Positions 54,025 through 62,754 of a stretch of 64,000 bases of DNA are shown piece after piece (within the stretch, counting starts at the first letter, position 1; each line of letters opens with the position of its first letter). Source of the DNA: Candidatus Salinicoccus stercoripullorum (GTDB lineage: Bacteria; Bacillota; Bacilli; Staphylococcales; Salinicoccaceae). The translations under genes were made by a program, and so were the position numbers. A model generated the notes under the pieces. The model was not told the DNA's origin. It saw nothing but the letters and a program-made list of their open reading frames with translations, and ran no database searches. The DNA is taken from NCBI GenBank assembly GCA_019113295.1, contig DXHR01000003.1, positions 232,581-296,580 of the forward strand. Direction: 5' to 3'.

Positions 54025-55017
54025 ATGAGATTGAGTGTACTGGACCAGGCACCCGTGACAAAAGGAAATAATTCAGCAGATGCTTTGCTGAAAGCGGAGG
54101 AGCTTGCAATACTTGCGGATGAACTTGGATATTATCGCATGTGGATGGCGGAGCATCACAGTCTGCCTTCACATGTGAGTTCTGCACCGGAAGTGACTGC
54201 GGCAAGGCTGGCTGCAAAAACAGAAAATATCCGCATCGGTACAGGCGGTGTCATGATGATGCATTATTCACCGCTCAAGATGGCTGAAGTGTTCAAGACA
54301 CTCAGTGCATTTTCTCCGGGCAGGATAGATTTCGGAGTCGGCAGGGCGCCCGGCGGTAACGGACAGAGCATGTATGCGTTAGCCGAAGGCAGACGGCCGC
54401 AGATGGAAAACATGTATGAGAAATTCCAGATTGCGATGCAGTATATCAGTGATGAAACACCGGATGGGAAATTATACGGTGCAGTCAAGGCGGTGCCACA
54501 GAATGTTACTCTGCCGGAAGCCTGGATGCTCGGTTCCAGCGGAAACAGCGCCATCGCCACAGCGAAACTCGGTGCGGGGTATTCATTCGCACAGTTCTTC
54601 AATGGAGATCTGTCCAAAGGCATATTGGATGCCTACAAAGATAATTTCGAGCCCTCCGCACTTATGGAAAAACCGGAAATCAATGTATGTTACATGGTGA
54701 CGGCTGCGGAAACGAAAGAGGAAGCGGAATTCCAGGCACTGCCGCAGGACATCGCAAGCCTCAAGCTAATGAGCGGCCAGATTACCCAGGCCATGACACC
54801 GGAAGAAGCAGCAGAGTATCCGCTGACGGAAATGGATAAGATGCGGATACAGGACAGAAGGCATCTCCATATTGTCGGTTCGGCACAGGAGGTCGCGAAG
54901 CAGTTAAGGGATGAACAGGAACTGTACGATTTTGACGAAGCAATGATCTGCAGCATTCCGCATTCCCAGCAGAAGCGGCTGGATGTCTATAAACTGCTTG
55001 CGAAGGAATTGTTATAG
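54025..55017 (+). CDS. LLM-class flavin-dependent oxidoreductase
   Basis: 330-residue luciferase-like monooxygenase of the alkanal-type (MsnO8/YwcH) group. Markers are LSVLDQAPVTKGNNSADALL, YRMWMAEHHSLPSHVSSAPE, IRIGTGGVMMMHYSPLKMAE and FGVGRAPGGNGQSMYAL. It would use reduced FMN to oxidise an unknown substrate. It is intact, in contrast to the LLM relic 0.9 kb upstream, which belongs to a different LLM subfamily. No terminator is obvious directly after the stop; a hairpin with T run lies 255 nt downstream. Confidence 0.88.
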   Translation: MRLSVLDQAPVTKGNNSADALLKAEELAILADELGYYRMWMAEHHSLPSHVSSAPEVTAARLAAKTENIRIGTGGVMMMHYSPLKMAEVFKTLSAFSPGRIDFGVGRAPGGNGQSMYALAEGRRPQMENMYEKFQIAMQYISDETPDGKLYGAVKAVPQNVTLPEAWMLGSSGNSAIATAKLGAGYSFAQFFNGDLSKGILDAYKDNFEPSALMEKPEINVCYMVTAAETKEEAEFQALPQDIASLKLMSGQITQAMTPEEAAEYPLTEMDKMRIQDRRHLHIVGSAQEVAKQLRDEQELYDFDEAMICSIPHSQQKRLDVYKLLAKELL

Positions 55018-55272
55018 TTAAAGATGAAATCATCAAACCATATGAATCACTCATAGACTTTTAGAATGAGAGAGATGAAGCCTTTGAAGTACACGGATTA
55101 TCGGTAGAATCCTGCTGTCATCTAAAAACAGAATTTATCTCCGCTGAAAGATGAATGCATAACTGGATAGAACAGTAAATTACGGAAATTATCCGGGGCA
55201 CCTTTCAAACAATGAAGCGGAACTGCAATCTTTTATTATGTTACAGAATACGCCCGAATGAATAATGAGATT

Positions 55273-55302
55273 AGTACAGATTTTAAGATCTGTGCTTTTT
55301 TT
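55273..55302 (+). terminator. Terminator in the gene-poor stretch
   Basis: AGTACAGAT/ATCTGTGCT (55273-55281 and 55288-55296) then seven T. It lies in a 55018-55752 stretch without an intact gene. Confidence 0.72.
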
Positions 55303-55392
55303 ATTGGTTGAGACGCTGCAATGCATAGATGAAAAACAGCACTGTTATACCCTGAGGAGGTAGGTATACTGAAATGGAAATAAGTACAGAGC

Positions 55393-55641
55393 AAAGTAAA
55401 GATTACAACGGCAGACAAAGCTTGCGCAGTCGGTAATATGCTGAAGAAGGCGAATACCCTGATTGATAACGATGGAAAAGTAACCATAGGGACCGACGTT
55501 TAAAACTGCAGATTTTGGAAACATCAAATTTCAATAGAAGGAGTCGAAGACAGAGTGAAAAATTATCGCCCTGTAATCTATACACGACCGGCCTGCTCCG
55601 ATTGTCAGGGTCTGGAAATATTTTTTATCTGTGATTCATAA
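55393..55641 (+). pseudogene. Relic of an unidentified protein with a CxxC redox motif
   Basis: A single frame reads VKITTADKACAVGNMLKKAN, then TLIDNDGKVTIGTDV and a TAA at 55501, then resumes with SIEGVEDRVKNYRPVIYTRP followed by ACSDCQ and a stop at 55639-55641. The text KTADFGNIKF in the neighbouring frame bridges the stop, so two small frameshifts are likely. YTRPxCSDC resembles a glutaredoxin-type active site. No start codon or complete domain remains. I cannot name the family. The rest of 55018-55752 holds only short broken frames. Confidence 0.5.
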
Positions 55642-55752
55642 ATATATTATCTTTCGGGGCTTTTGTCCCATCCCCTGTAAGTGAAGTGGCAAAATCATTT
55701 TTTAGACATAACACATTACAATTATAATAAAATTGATAAGTTGGTTTCCCAC

Positions 55753-55781
55753 TTGACTAAAATACCCACAGGGGGTATAAT
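55753..55781 (+). promoter_or_regulatory. csoR-copA-copZ promoter with CsoR operator in the spacer
   Basis: TTGACT (55753-55758), 17-nt spacer, TATAAT (55776-55781). The dyad ATACCCACAGGGGGTAT (55762-55778), the classic CsoR site of GC-tract with T/A edges, fills the spacer and touches the -10 box. Bound apo-CsoR would block RNA polymerase; copper releases it. Confidence 0.9.
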
Positions 55782-55824
55782 TGCATTGTAGTGGAAATAG
55801 GATGAAAGAAAGTAGTGGATGAAC

Positions 55825-56127
55825 ATGTCGGAACATTTACATGAATTCGCAATAGAGCCGAGAAATTCTGAGGAAAAGATGAAAATGATGAACCGTCTGA
55901 AACGGATTGAAGGCCAGGTCAGAGGGATACAGAAAATGGTGGATGAAGACCGTTACTGTATTGACATACTTGTACAGATCAGCGCCATCCAGTCCGCTTT
56001 GAAGAATGTCGGATACAGTGTAACTGAACGGCATATGAAACATTGTGTCACAGACGCAGTTGAAAAAGGCGGGGGCTCTGAATCGATTGATGAACTGATG
56101 TCAGTATTAAAGCAGTTTTCCAAATAG
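55825..56127 (+). CDS. csoR: Copper-sensing repressor CsoR
   Basis: About 100-residue all-helical repressor. The Cu(I) ligands are Cys in DRYCIDILVQ, then His and Cys in ERHMKHCV, giving the C-H-C set that separates CsoR from RcnR or FrmR relatives. GNQV-like basic stretch RLKRIEGQVRGIQKMV contacts DNA. Two starts are possible (ATG 55819 or 55825); 55825 leaves room after the weak AGTGG. It is the first gene of the copper operon, under its own operator. copA starts 31 nt downstream. Confidence 0.93.
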   Translation: MSEHLHEFAIEPRNSEEKMKMMNRLKRIEGQVRGIQKMVDEDRYCIDILVQISAIQSALKNVGYSVTERHMKHCVTDAVEKGGGSESIDELMSVLKQFSK

Positions 56128-56158
56128 ATCAGACCCGGATTAACAGGGAGGGAAAACA

Positions 56159-58543
56159 GTGTCCAATAATAAAAATATCACATTGAACGTTACGGGAATG
56201 ACTTGCGCAGCATGTTCAACACGTATTGAAAAAGTATTGAACAAGATGGATCATGTTGATGCCAAAGTAAACCTTGCGACTGAAAAGGCATCAGTAGAAT
56301 ATGACTCTGACGCTATTAAACTTGATGATATTACAAACAAGATTGCAGACCTTGGTTACGGGGTAGAGCTTGATGAAGCGGAATTCGACATTTCCGGAAT
56401 GACCTGTGCTGCATGTTCCAACCGCATTGAGAAAGTGCTGAATAAAATGGAAGGTGTTTCGCATGCCTCGGTCAATCTGACGACAGAAAATGCTACGATC
56501 GAATATAATTCAAACGTCGTCACAAAAAAAGATCTAATCGGCCGCATTGGCGATTTAGGATATGGCGCGAAACCAAAGCAGAGCACTGAAGAAAAAGGTT
56601 CTAAAAAAGAAAAAGAACTTGAAAAAATGAAATGGAAAGTCATCATTTCTGCACTGCTGTCCGCTCCCCTTCTCGTCACGATGCTCGACCATTTATTTGG
56701 AATTAATCTGCCGGGCATATTCATGAATCCATGGTTCCAGCTGATCTTTGCAGCTCCCGTACAGTTCATTCTGGGCTGGCAGTTCTATGTTGGTGCATAC
56801 AAGAATCTGAAAAACTTCAATGCAAATATGGATGTACTCGTTGTGATGGGTACAAGTGCAGCGTTCATTTTCAGTTTATATGAAATGTATTCGTGGATGG
56901 ACGGTACAACCGGGAATCCGCATCTGTACTTTGAAACGAGTGCGATCATCATCACATTGATCCTGTTCGGTAAGTATCTTGAAACAAAAGCGAAGTCGAA
57001 TACGACAGGTGCCATCAAAGAACTGCTGAATCTGCAGGCGAAGGAGGCACGGGTGATCCGTGACGGCATCGAACAGATGGTTCCGGCGGAAGATGTCATT
57101 AAAGGCGACCGTCTGATTGTTAAGCCGGGGGAGAAATTCCCGGTAGACGGTACGGTCGTCAAAGGCCGCACTTCCGTGGATGAATCCATGATTACAGGTG
57201 AGTCCATTCCGATTGAAAAGGAAATTGAGAGCAATGTCATCGGTTCGACTGTAAATCAGAATGGTACAGTCGAAGTGTCGGCGACCAAAGTCGGTAAAGA
57301 GACCGCGCTTCAGTCCATCATTAAAGTGGTGGAGGAAGCACAAGGTAAGAAAGCACCTATTCAGAGAATGGCAGACATTATTTCCGGTTATTTTGTTCCA
57401 ATAGTCATCGGCATAGCGATTGTCACATTCCTGGCCTGGTACTTCCTTGCGAGTCCGGGCAATATCGAGCCTGCACTTGTTGCCGCAATTTCAGTACTTG
57501 TTATCGCTTGTCCATGTGCATTAGGGCTTGCGACGCCAACTTCAATAATGGTGGGTACCGGCAAAGGTGCAGAAAATGGCATCCTGTTTAAAGGCGGGGA
57601 GCACCTGGAAAAAACACACTCCCTCGATGCCATCATCATGGACAAAACAGGCACCATCACTAAAGGTAAGCCGGAAGTGACAGATTTCACGGGAGATGAA
57701 GACACGCTCAGACTCCTCGCTTCTGCTGAAAAAGGCTCCGAGCATCCACTGGCACAGGCAATCGTCAGCTATGCTACAGAGCATGATGTAAATATTCTTG
57801 ATGTGGATGATTTCAATGCGATACCGGGTCATGGTATCGAATCCGTGATTGAAGACAGGCGCGTTCTTGTCGGTACACGTAAACTGATGGCCGACAACGG
57901 TATGGATACCGGAGGACTTGAAGAAGTCATGGCCCAGTTTGAGCATGATGGCAAGACAGCCATGATCATTGCCACAGATGGACAGATCAAAGGTGTAGTT
58001 GCTGTGCAGGATACAGTGAAAGAGAGTGCGAAAAAAGCGATTCAATCGCTTCATGATCAAGGGCTTGAAATCGTCATGCTTACAGGTGACAACAGCCGGA
58101 CGGCAGCAGCAATTGCCAGACAGGTCAATATCGATACGGTCATTGCTGAAGTGCTTCCAGAAGAGAAAGCAACCCATGTGAAACGGATGCAGGAGGAGGG
58201 CAAAGTCGTAGCTATGGTCGGTGACGGTGTCAATGATGCGCCGGCATTGGCCACGGCAGACATCGGCATTGCCATCGGCACCGGCACAGAAGTAGCCATC
58301 GAGGCAGCAGACATTACCATCCTGGGCGGGGAACTGACGCTTATCCCAAGGGCGATCAACCTGAGCCACAAAACGATCCGCAATATCAAGCAGAACCTGT
58401 TCTGGGCATTTGCCTATAATACAGCAGGCATACCGATTGCAGCACTCGGTTTCCTGGCACCATGGGTGGCTGGAGCTGCCATGGCGTTCAGTTCTGTCAG
58501 TGTAGTAACAAACTCACTTCGTTTGAAGCGGGTTAAAATATAA
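56159..58543 (+). CDS. copA: Copper-exporting P-type ATPase CopA
   Basis: P1B-ATPase of 794 residues exporting Cu(I). Two N-terminal heavy-metal domains carry GMTCAAC (about residues 13-19 and 81-87). The membrane metal site is CPC in [17 protein letters not shown], the phosphorylated DKTGT and [11 protein letters not shown] follow in order. The start is GTG 56159 with GGGAGGG 6 nt upstream. It lies between csoR and copZ in a copper-inducible operon. Confidence 0.97.
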   Translation: MSNNKNITLNVTGMTCAACSTRIEKVLNKMDHVDAKVNLATEKASVEYDSDAIKLDDITNKIADLGYGVELDEAEFDISGMTCAACSNRIEKVLNKMEGVSHASVNLTTENATIEYNSNVVTKKDLIGRIGDLGYGAKPKQSTEEKGSKKEKELEKMKWKVIISALLSAPLLVTMLDHLFGINLPGIFMNPWFQLIFAAPVQFILGWQFYVGAYKNLKNFNANMDVLVVMGTSAAFIFSLYEMYSWMDGTTGNPHLYFETSAIIITLILFGKYLETKAKSNTTGAIKELLNLQAKEARVIRDGIEQMVPAEDVIKGDRLIVKPGEKFPVDGTVVKGRTSVDESMITGESIPIEKEIESNVIGSTVNQNGTVEVSATKVGKETALQSIIKVVEEAQGKKAPIQRMADIISGYFVPIVIGIAIVTFLAWYFLASPGNIEPALVAAISVLVIACPCALGLATPTSIMVGTGKGAENGILFKGGEHLEKTHSLDAIIMDKTGTITKGKPEVTDFTGDEDTLRLLASAEKGSEHPLAQAIVSYATEHDVNILDVDDFNAIPGHGIESVIEDRRVLVGTRKLMADNGMDTGGLEEVMAQFEHDGKTAMIIATDGQIKGVVAVQDTVKESAKKAIQSLHDQGLEIVMLTGDNSRTAAAIARQVNIDTVIAEVLPEEKATHVKRMQEEGKVVAMVGDGVNDAPALATADIGIAIGTGTEVAIEAADITILGGELTLIPRAINLSHKTIRNIKQNLFWAFAYNTAGIPIAALGFLAPWVAGAAMAFSSVSVVTNSLRLKRVKI

Positions 58544-58573
58544 TAATTATAAAATTTAGGAGGATGTCTTTTT

Positions 58574-58783
58574 ATGGCAAACAAAACAATTAATGTAGAA
58601 GGCATGACATGTGGACATTGCAAAAGTTCAGTGGAAGGTGCATTGAACAAACTTGCCGGAGTCAGCAGTGCAGAAGTAAATCTTGAAGAAAATCAAGTGG
58701 CTGTTCAATATGATGAAGGTAAAGTAAGCGAGAACGATCTAAACAATGCAATTGAGGATCAGGGCTACGACGTCATAGCATAA
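58574..58783 (+). CDS. copZ: Copper chaperone CopZ
   Basis: Single heavy-metal-associated domain, 69 residues, with the Cu(I) site GMTCGHC near residues 10-16. It hands copper to the N-terminal domains of CopA, encoded 30 nt upstream, and to CsoR. TAGGAGG precedes the ATG with a slightly long spacing. The operon ends at a very strong hairpin. Confidence 0.96.
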   Translation: MANKTINVEGMTCGHCKSSVEGALNKLAGVSSAEVNLEENQVAVQYDEGKVSENDLNNAIEDQGYDVIA

Positions 58784-58800
58784 AATTAAAAAGTTTCAAT

Positions 58801-58846
58801 AATCCCATCCAAAATCTATGAGAATAGATTTTGGATGGGATTTTTA
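58801..58846 (+). terminator. Terminator of csoR-copA-copZ
   Basis: Perfect 19-bp stem (58801-58819 with 58824-58842), GAGA loop, T run. Confidence 0.93.
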
Positions 58847-58947
58847 TTGGCTCTACGTCAAACAAGGCCGATGGAACATTTTAGCACAAACGTCTGGCTT
58901 GCTTTATACCGAGTTAGGCGTTCCTTTTCGTTCTACGGACAGTCTTT

Positions 58948-59347
58948 GCTGCCAAATATATGGAGACCTGCGACATAGACGCACACATAGACACGATTGA
59001 AAAATATATAAAGAACGTTGTAATCTCATGTTGAAATGTATAAGTAAACATTTCCCCGGGATCATTCAGCACAGTGTTCCGGAAGGAGAGCTTTTCCTAT
59101 GGGTTGAGCTGCCTGATCACATGGATTCAGAGCAGTTATTCGATAAATGCATCATAAACAATGTTGCGTGTGTCACTGGCCCCCCTTTTTATCCTAATGG
59201 AAAACAGAAAAACGCCTTAAGGTTGAATTACTCGAATATGACGGACGAATGAGAAGATCATAGAAGGTATGAAACATATTGGGAATGTGTTGCATCAGGA
59301 GGCAGTATCAACTGATGTAAAATTACAATATACAGTCAGAGTTTGAA
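58948..59347 (+). pseudogene. PLP aminotransferase (2-aminoadipate/MocR-like), C-terminal relic
   Basis: Fragments in shifting frames give the end of a fold-type I aminotransferase. KYMETCDIDAHIDTIEKYIK (to about 59025) is followed by MLKCISKHFPG, PEGELFLWVELPDHMDSEQL and GPPFYPNGKQKNALRLNYSN, a stop, then EGMKHIGNVLHQE. The lysine-binding and N-terminal domains are missing. At least two frameshifts are needed. Sequence between the copZ terminator and this relic (58848-58947) and after it (59348-59455) shows nothing else I can support. Confidence 0.8.
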
Positions 59348-59455
59348 CACTGCGTGTAAATAATTAAATTACGCTGGACAGTTATGAAGACTTAAAACAT
59401 AGGTTAGAAATGCATACCGACTGATATAACCATTGACCTCCAGTTAATTTGTCTT

Positions 59456-60739
59456 CTAATTTTTTTCTGTCTTATTTCTGCTGCCCAGCGAGCCAATGAC
59501 TACAGGGAGGAGTAACAGGGACAGTAAGCCGCCTGCAATCGACAGCATCTCGAAGCTGGTTCCTGCAACAACCATGCCTGACATGGCTCCGCCTGTCGCT
59601 CCGCCCAACGCAATGAATACATCAACCGTGCCCTGAATTTTTGCGCGCTCCTCAGGGGCTGCAGAATCGACTATCAAAGCGGTACCGCTGATCAGGCCAA
59701 AGTTCCATCCCAGACCGAGCAGTACGAGGGCAAGAATCATCATAAACAGAGAATCTCCCGGGCCGAACGCGCCTGTGAGCCCAGCACCCAGCAAAGTCAG
59801 ACCGGAAGCTGCAGCCATGGCCGGACGGCCGATTTTATCAACAAGGATTCCCGTGAATAGTGACGGCAGATACATTGCACCAATGTGGAAACCGATCACA
59901 AGTCCGATTGCACGCAGGCTGTGGCCATGATTCCCCATGTGAACGGGCGTCATTGTCATAATTGCAAGCATGACAATCTGAGTAACTACCATAATAATTG
60001 CACCGACAGTAATACCATTTTCATTTGTTTTGAGGTTTCCCGGAACATCACTGAATCCTGCTGCTTTTTTATTGACGCTTATTTTTAAAGCGACAATGAA
60101 TGGATCTGGTCTGAGGAAGATGAATAAAAACAGGCCTGCCGATATGAAAGCTGCACCGGATAGGATAAATGGACCGGCAAGCGCAGGGACGCCAATACTA
60201 AGAGCGAAGTCTCCCATCACATTCACAAGATTAGGCCCGGCTACCGCACCGAACGTGGTGGAAACCATCGCAATGCTTACTGCGGTGCCCCGCTGTTTAT
60301 TTGAGGCCAGATCAGTCCCTGCGTATCTAGCCTGAAGATTGGTTGCGGTTCCTGCACCGTAAATCAGCAGGGAAGCGAAAAGCAGAAATATATTGCCCAA
60401 AACAGCAGCAAGGACGACACCGATTGCTCCGAGCCCACCGGTCAGGAAACCTGCCGCAAGGCCCATGCGCCTTCCAAAGTTGTTGGACAGTTTGCCGACT
60501 GCCATTGCTGCTCCTGCAGATCCAAGTGTGAACAGTGCAGCAGGCAGTCCGGCAAATGCATCGGTACCAAGCATTTCTTCGGCCAGTAAAGCTCCGACGG
60601 TTATACCGGCTGCTAGTCCCGCACCGCCAAACATCTGTGAAATGACGACGACAATCAATGTCCGCCTGTATAATTTCTTTTGCTTCTCAGGATCATCAAC
60701 GTATTCCTGGGTTAAATCCATATTCTTACTGGTCATCAT
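59456..60739 (-). CDS. MFS transporter
   Basis: 427-residue, twelve-helix major-facilitator protein. Motif A-like GKLSNNFGRRMGLA lies after helix 2, and GILVDKIGRPAMAAASG after helix 8. Glycine- and alanine-rich helices GGAGLAAGITVGALLAEEML suggest a drug/metabolite exporter. ATG 60739 overlaps the stop of the upstream ArsR-rhodanese gene (ATGA), so the two are co-translated; the frame open to 60781 has no better start. Control by the ArsR-rhodanese protein and its paired function suggest export of a sulfur- or metalloid-related compound, but this is inference. Confidence 0.85.
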   Translation of the reverse strand: MMTSKNMDLTQEYVDDPEKQKKLYRRTLIVVVISQMFGGAGLAAGITVGALLAEEMLGTDAFAGLPAALFTLGSAGAAMAVGKLSNNFGRRMGLAAGFLTGGLGAIGVVLAAVLGNIFLLFASLLIYGAGTATNLQARYAGTDLASNKQRGTAVSIAMVSTTFGAVAGPNLVNVMGDFALSIGVPALAGPFILSGAAFISAGLFLFIFLRPDPFIVALKISVNKKAAGFSDVPGNLKTNENGITVGAIIMVVTQIVMLAIMTMTPVHMGNHGHSLRAIGLVIGFHIGAMYLPSLFTGILVDKIGRPAMAAASGLTLLGAGLTGAFGPGDSLFMMILALVLLGLGWNFGLISGTALIVDSAAPEERAKIQGTVDVFIALGGATGGAMSGMVVAGTSFEMLSIAGGLLSLLLLPVVIGSLGSRNKTEKN

Positions 60740-61410
60740 AATCCTCTTTTCCAATTCAACTGATTTTGGAATTCGTTCCAATCTTGGACACTTTTTTCAA
60801 AACGATGTGCATTGATCCCCTTGCTTTTTAAAATCTCCACTGCTTTTACGGACATCAGACAATAAGGGCCACGGCAATAAGCTACGACATCAAGATCAGA
60901 TGGAAGGGACGAAAGTTTATCTTCCAATTCCTCAACCGGAATGGAAATGGCGCCCGGTATATGTGCATTTTCATATTCTTCCCCGGGTCTTACATCGAGC
61001 AGCAATACTTCTCCTTTTGACATGCGGTCGTTAAGCTCTGTGAAGGACACTTCATCCATATCTGCATCAGCATCCAGGAAATCTTTTTTGATTTTCTGAA
61101 TCTGAATGTATTGTTTTTCAGACAGGCGGTGAAGGGAATTGATAAAATCAGCAATGGATTCATCCGCAATATCATAAATCACATAGTTACCTTCTTTCCT
61201 GTAACTGACAAGACGGGAATTATGAAGTGTCTTTAGATGCTGGGAGACATTGGCGATGGACATGGCAGTCGATTTAGCCAAATTCTCAACTGATTTCGGG
61301 CCCTGGCCCAGCAAATCCAGAATTTCGAGACGTTTTGGACTGGAAAGACTCTTACCTATTCTTGCAAACTCCTGATATAGCAGATCTTTCAGATTCCTTT
61401 CATCAATCAA
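60736..61410 (-). CDS. ArsR-family regulator with C-terminal rhodanese domain
   Basis: 224 residues: an N-terminal winged helix (ARIGKSLSSPKRLEILDLLG, AMSIANVSQHLKTLHNSRLV) and a C-terminal rhodanese domain with VLLLDVRPGEEYENAHIPGA and active-site loop CRGPYC. The loop Cys could carry a persulfide or react with an oxidant, making this a sulfur-sensing repressor. The start is TTG 61410 with GGAGG 7 nt upstream. A perfect 10-bp inverted repeat lies just upstream. The first gene of a two-gene operon with an MFS transporter. Confidence 0.9.
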   Translation of the reverse strand: MIDERNLKDLLYQEFARIGKSLSSPKRLEILDLLGQGPKSVENLAKSTAMSIANVSQHLKTLHNSRLVSYRKEGNYVIYDIADESIADFINSLHRLSEKQYIQIQKIKKDFLDADADMDEVSFTELNDRMSKGEVLLLDVRPGEEYENAHIPGAISIPVEELEDKLSSLPSDLDVVAYCRGPYCLMSVKAVEILKSKGINAHRFEKSVQDWNEFQNQLNWKRGL

Positions 61411-61423
61411 ACTTGCTCCTCCA

Positions 61424-61451
61424 ATCTATTCAAGTGTTTAATTGAATAGAT
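61424..61451. promoter_or_regulatory. ArsR-type operator
   Basis: Perfect inverted repeat ATCTATTCAA-N8-TTGAATAGAT (61424-61433 and 61442-61451), the TTCAA...TTGAA layout of ArsR/SmtB sites, lying 13 nt before the TTG start. Confidence 0.75.
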
Positions 61452-61642
61452 CAACTATATATGGAAAAAATATGTTTGTAAACAATCAAGCTTCATAAAA
61501 AGATATTGTGATTCTGTTTTAAAGAGGGAAGCAGTCAAAATGTATGTAACTGAAAAGGTGAATCGTTATCAATAAAATATCATTTCGTAAAAGTGTTAAC
61601 TTCGCATTATAACTGATATATTAACTACATGAGGTGATTCAA

Positions 61643-62113
61643 GTGAAAATATATTTGGGAAGCCCTTTTTTCAATCAGGAACAGTTACATAGAGTGAAAA
61701 GAGTGGAAAAGGCGCTGGAGGAAAACAGTACAGTCACTGAAGTTTTTTCTCCGAGACTGCAGCAGGTGGATCATCTGGAGCATGGTTCGGATGAATGGAG
61801 AGAGACAGTTTACAGTAATGATATCAGGCATGTCGAATGGTGTGATGCGATTGTGGCTGTACATGATTATGAAGGAAAACACGTCGATCCCGGCACGGCT
61901 TTTGAAATAGGCTATGCCAGGGCAAAAGGGAAATTTGTCGTCCTGTATCAGGAAAAAGACCCGGAATATGAAGCACCGGTAAACCTGATGCTGTCGGATT
62001 CTCTGGATGTCTATCTTCAGAATCTTGAAGACTTGAAAAAGTACGATTTCAATAAAAGGAAAAGGATCCGGCTTGAAAAGTATTTCTTTGATGAAGTGGC
62101 AGAAGAAAAATGA
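61643..62113 (+). CDS. Nucleoside 2-deoxyribosyltransferase-family protein
   Basis: 156 residues, Rossmann-like Ndt fold: KIYLGSPFFNQEQLHRVKRV at the N-terminus, NDIRHVEWCDAIVAV with the usual Asp, and DPGTAFEIGYARAKGKFVVL containing the catalytic Glu of the family (GTAFEIGYA). It would move a deoxyribose between bases or cut the N-glycosidic bond. GTG 61643 lies 6 nt after GAGGTG; another GTG at 61634 overlaps that site. It overlaps the sprT gene by 4 bases. A decayed copy of this gene end plus sprT occurs at 51.3 kb. Confidence 0.85.
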   Translation: MKIYLGSPFFNQEQLHRVKRVEKALEENSTVTEVFSPRLQQVDHLEHGSDEWRETVYSNDIRHVEWCDAIVAVHDYEGKHVDPGTAFEIGYARAKGKFVVLYQEKDPEYEAPVNLMLSDSLDVYLQNLEDLKKYDFNKRKRIRLEKYFFDEVAEEK

Positions 62114-62589
62114 TGGATTCACAATCACTCAAAATGTATGCGGATGCATTTCTTGAAGGGAATTTTGATATGCCGCTTGATATCCCCATAAGGATTTCCA
62201 AACGCATGAAATCGAGGCTCGGTGCATTTCAGATAAAATGCAGGGACAACGAAGTCGTCAAACGTGAAATAGTGATATCCCATGAATTCATAAAGCACAA
62301 TGATGAAGATACGATACTCGATGTCCTTTACCATGAATGTGTGCATTATGCATTGTACGCCCAGGACAGACCTTACAGGGACTCAGATGCTTTATTCATC
62401 AATACACTTGATCGCCTGGGTATTTCCAGGACCAGGACCTATTCCTACAAAGGCCGGAGCCATCTTTATGAATGCAGAAGATGCAGATACCGATTCAGTA
62501 AAAACGTCAAAGGATATGAAAAAAGGTATAGATGCAGAAAATGCAGAGGCAAGTTCAGCTATGCAGGGGAGTTGACACTGGGGAGTTGA
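62110..62589 (+). CDS. sprT: SprT-like zinc metalloprotease-fold protein
   Basis: 159 residues. The zinc motif HECVHYAL (HExxH) lies near residue 76. A C-terminal zinc ribbon has two CxxC pairs, in YECRRCRYRF and YRCRKCRGKF. The family is related to the DNA-protein crosslink protease SPRTN, but bacterial function is unproven. Two ATGs (62110, 62113) overlap the stop of the upstream gene, so they are coupled. A terminator follows. Confidence 0.88.
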   Translation: MMDSQSLKMYADAFLEGNFDMPLDIPIRISKRMKSRLGAFQIKCRDNEVVKREIVISHEFIKHNDEDTILDVLYHECVHYALYAQDRPYRDSDALFINTLDRLGISRTRTYSYKGRSHLYECRRCRYRFSKNVKGYEKRYRCRKCRGKFSYAGELTLGS

Positions 62590-62607
62590 TGTCATTTTTC
62601 TACACAC

Positions 62608-62647
62608 AGAGCCGGAAAACGACTCAATGTCGTTTCCGGCTTTTTTG
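62608..62647 (+). terminator. Terminator of the ndt-sprT unit
   Basis: GCCGGAAAACGAC pairs with GTCGTTTCCGGC with one bulged base, followed by six T. A diverged copy of it occurs at 51423. Confidence 0.85.
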
Positions 62648-62754
62648 CTGCATAATAAAGATTATTTATCCTTGATGTCGTATTTCCTGCGAAAAAATGA
62701 AATAATGTAGGAAAGAACGATATTTACACTTCTTATACAGGAAGGAGAAAGATG

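Noticed and set aside
58818..59000. 60-codon frame overlapping the copZ terminator
   Set aside because: It begins within the terminator hairpin, lacks a ribosome binding site, and runs into the aminotransferase relic in another frame. A transposase remnant was considered but could not be supported.
61562..61641. Second regulatory dyad upstream of the ndt-like gene
   Set aside because: AT-rich sequence with no convincing inverted repeat beyond chance.
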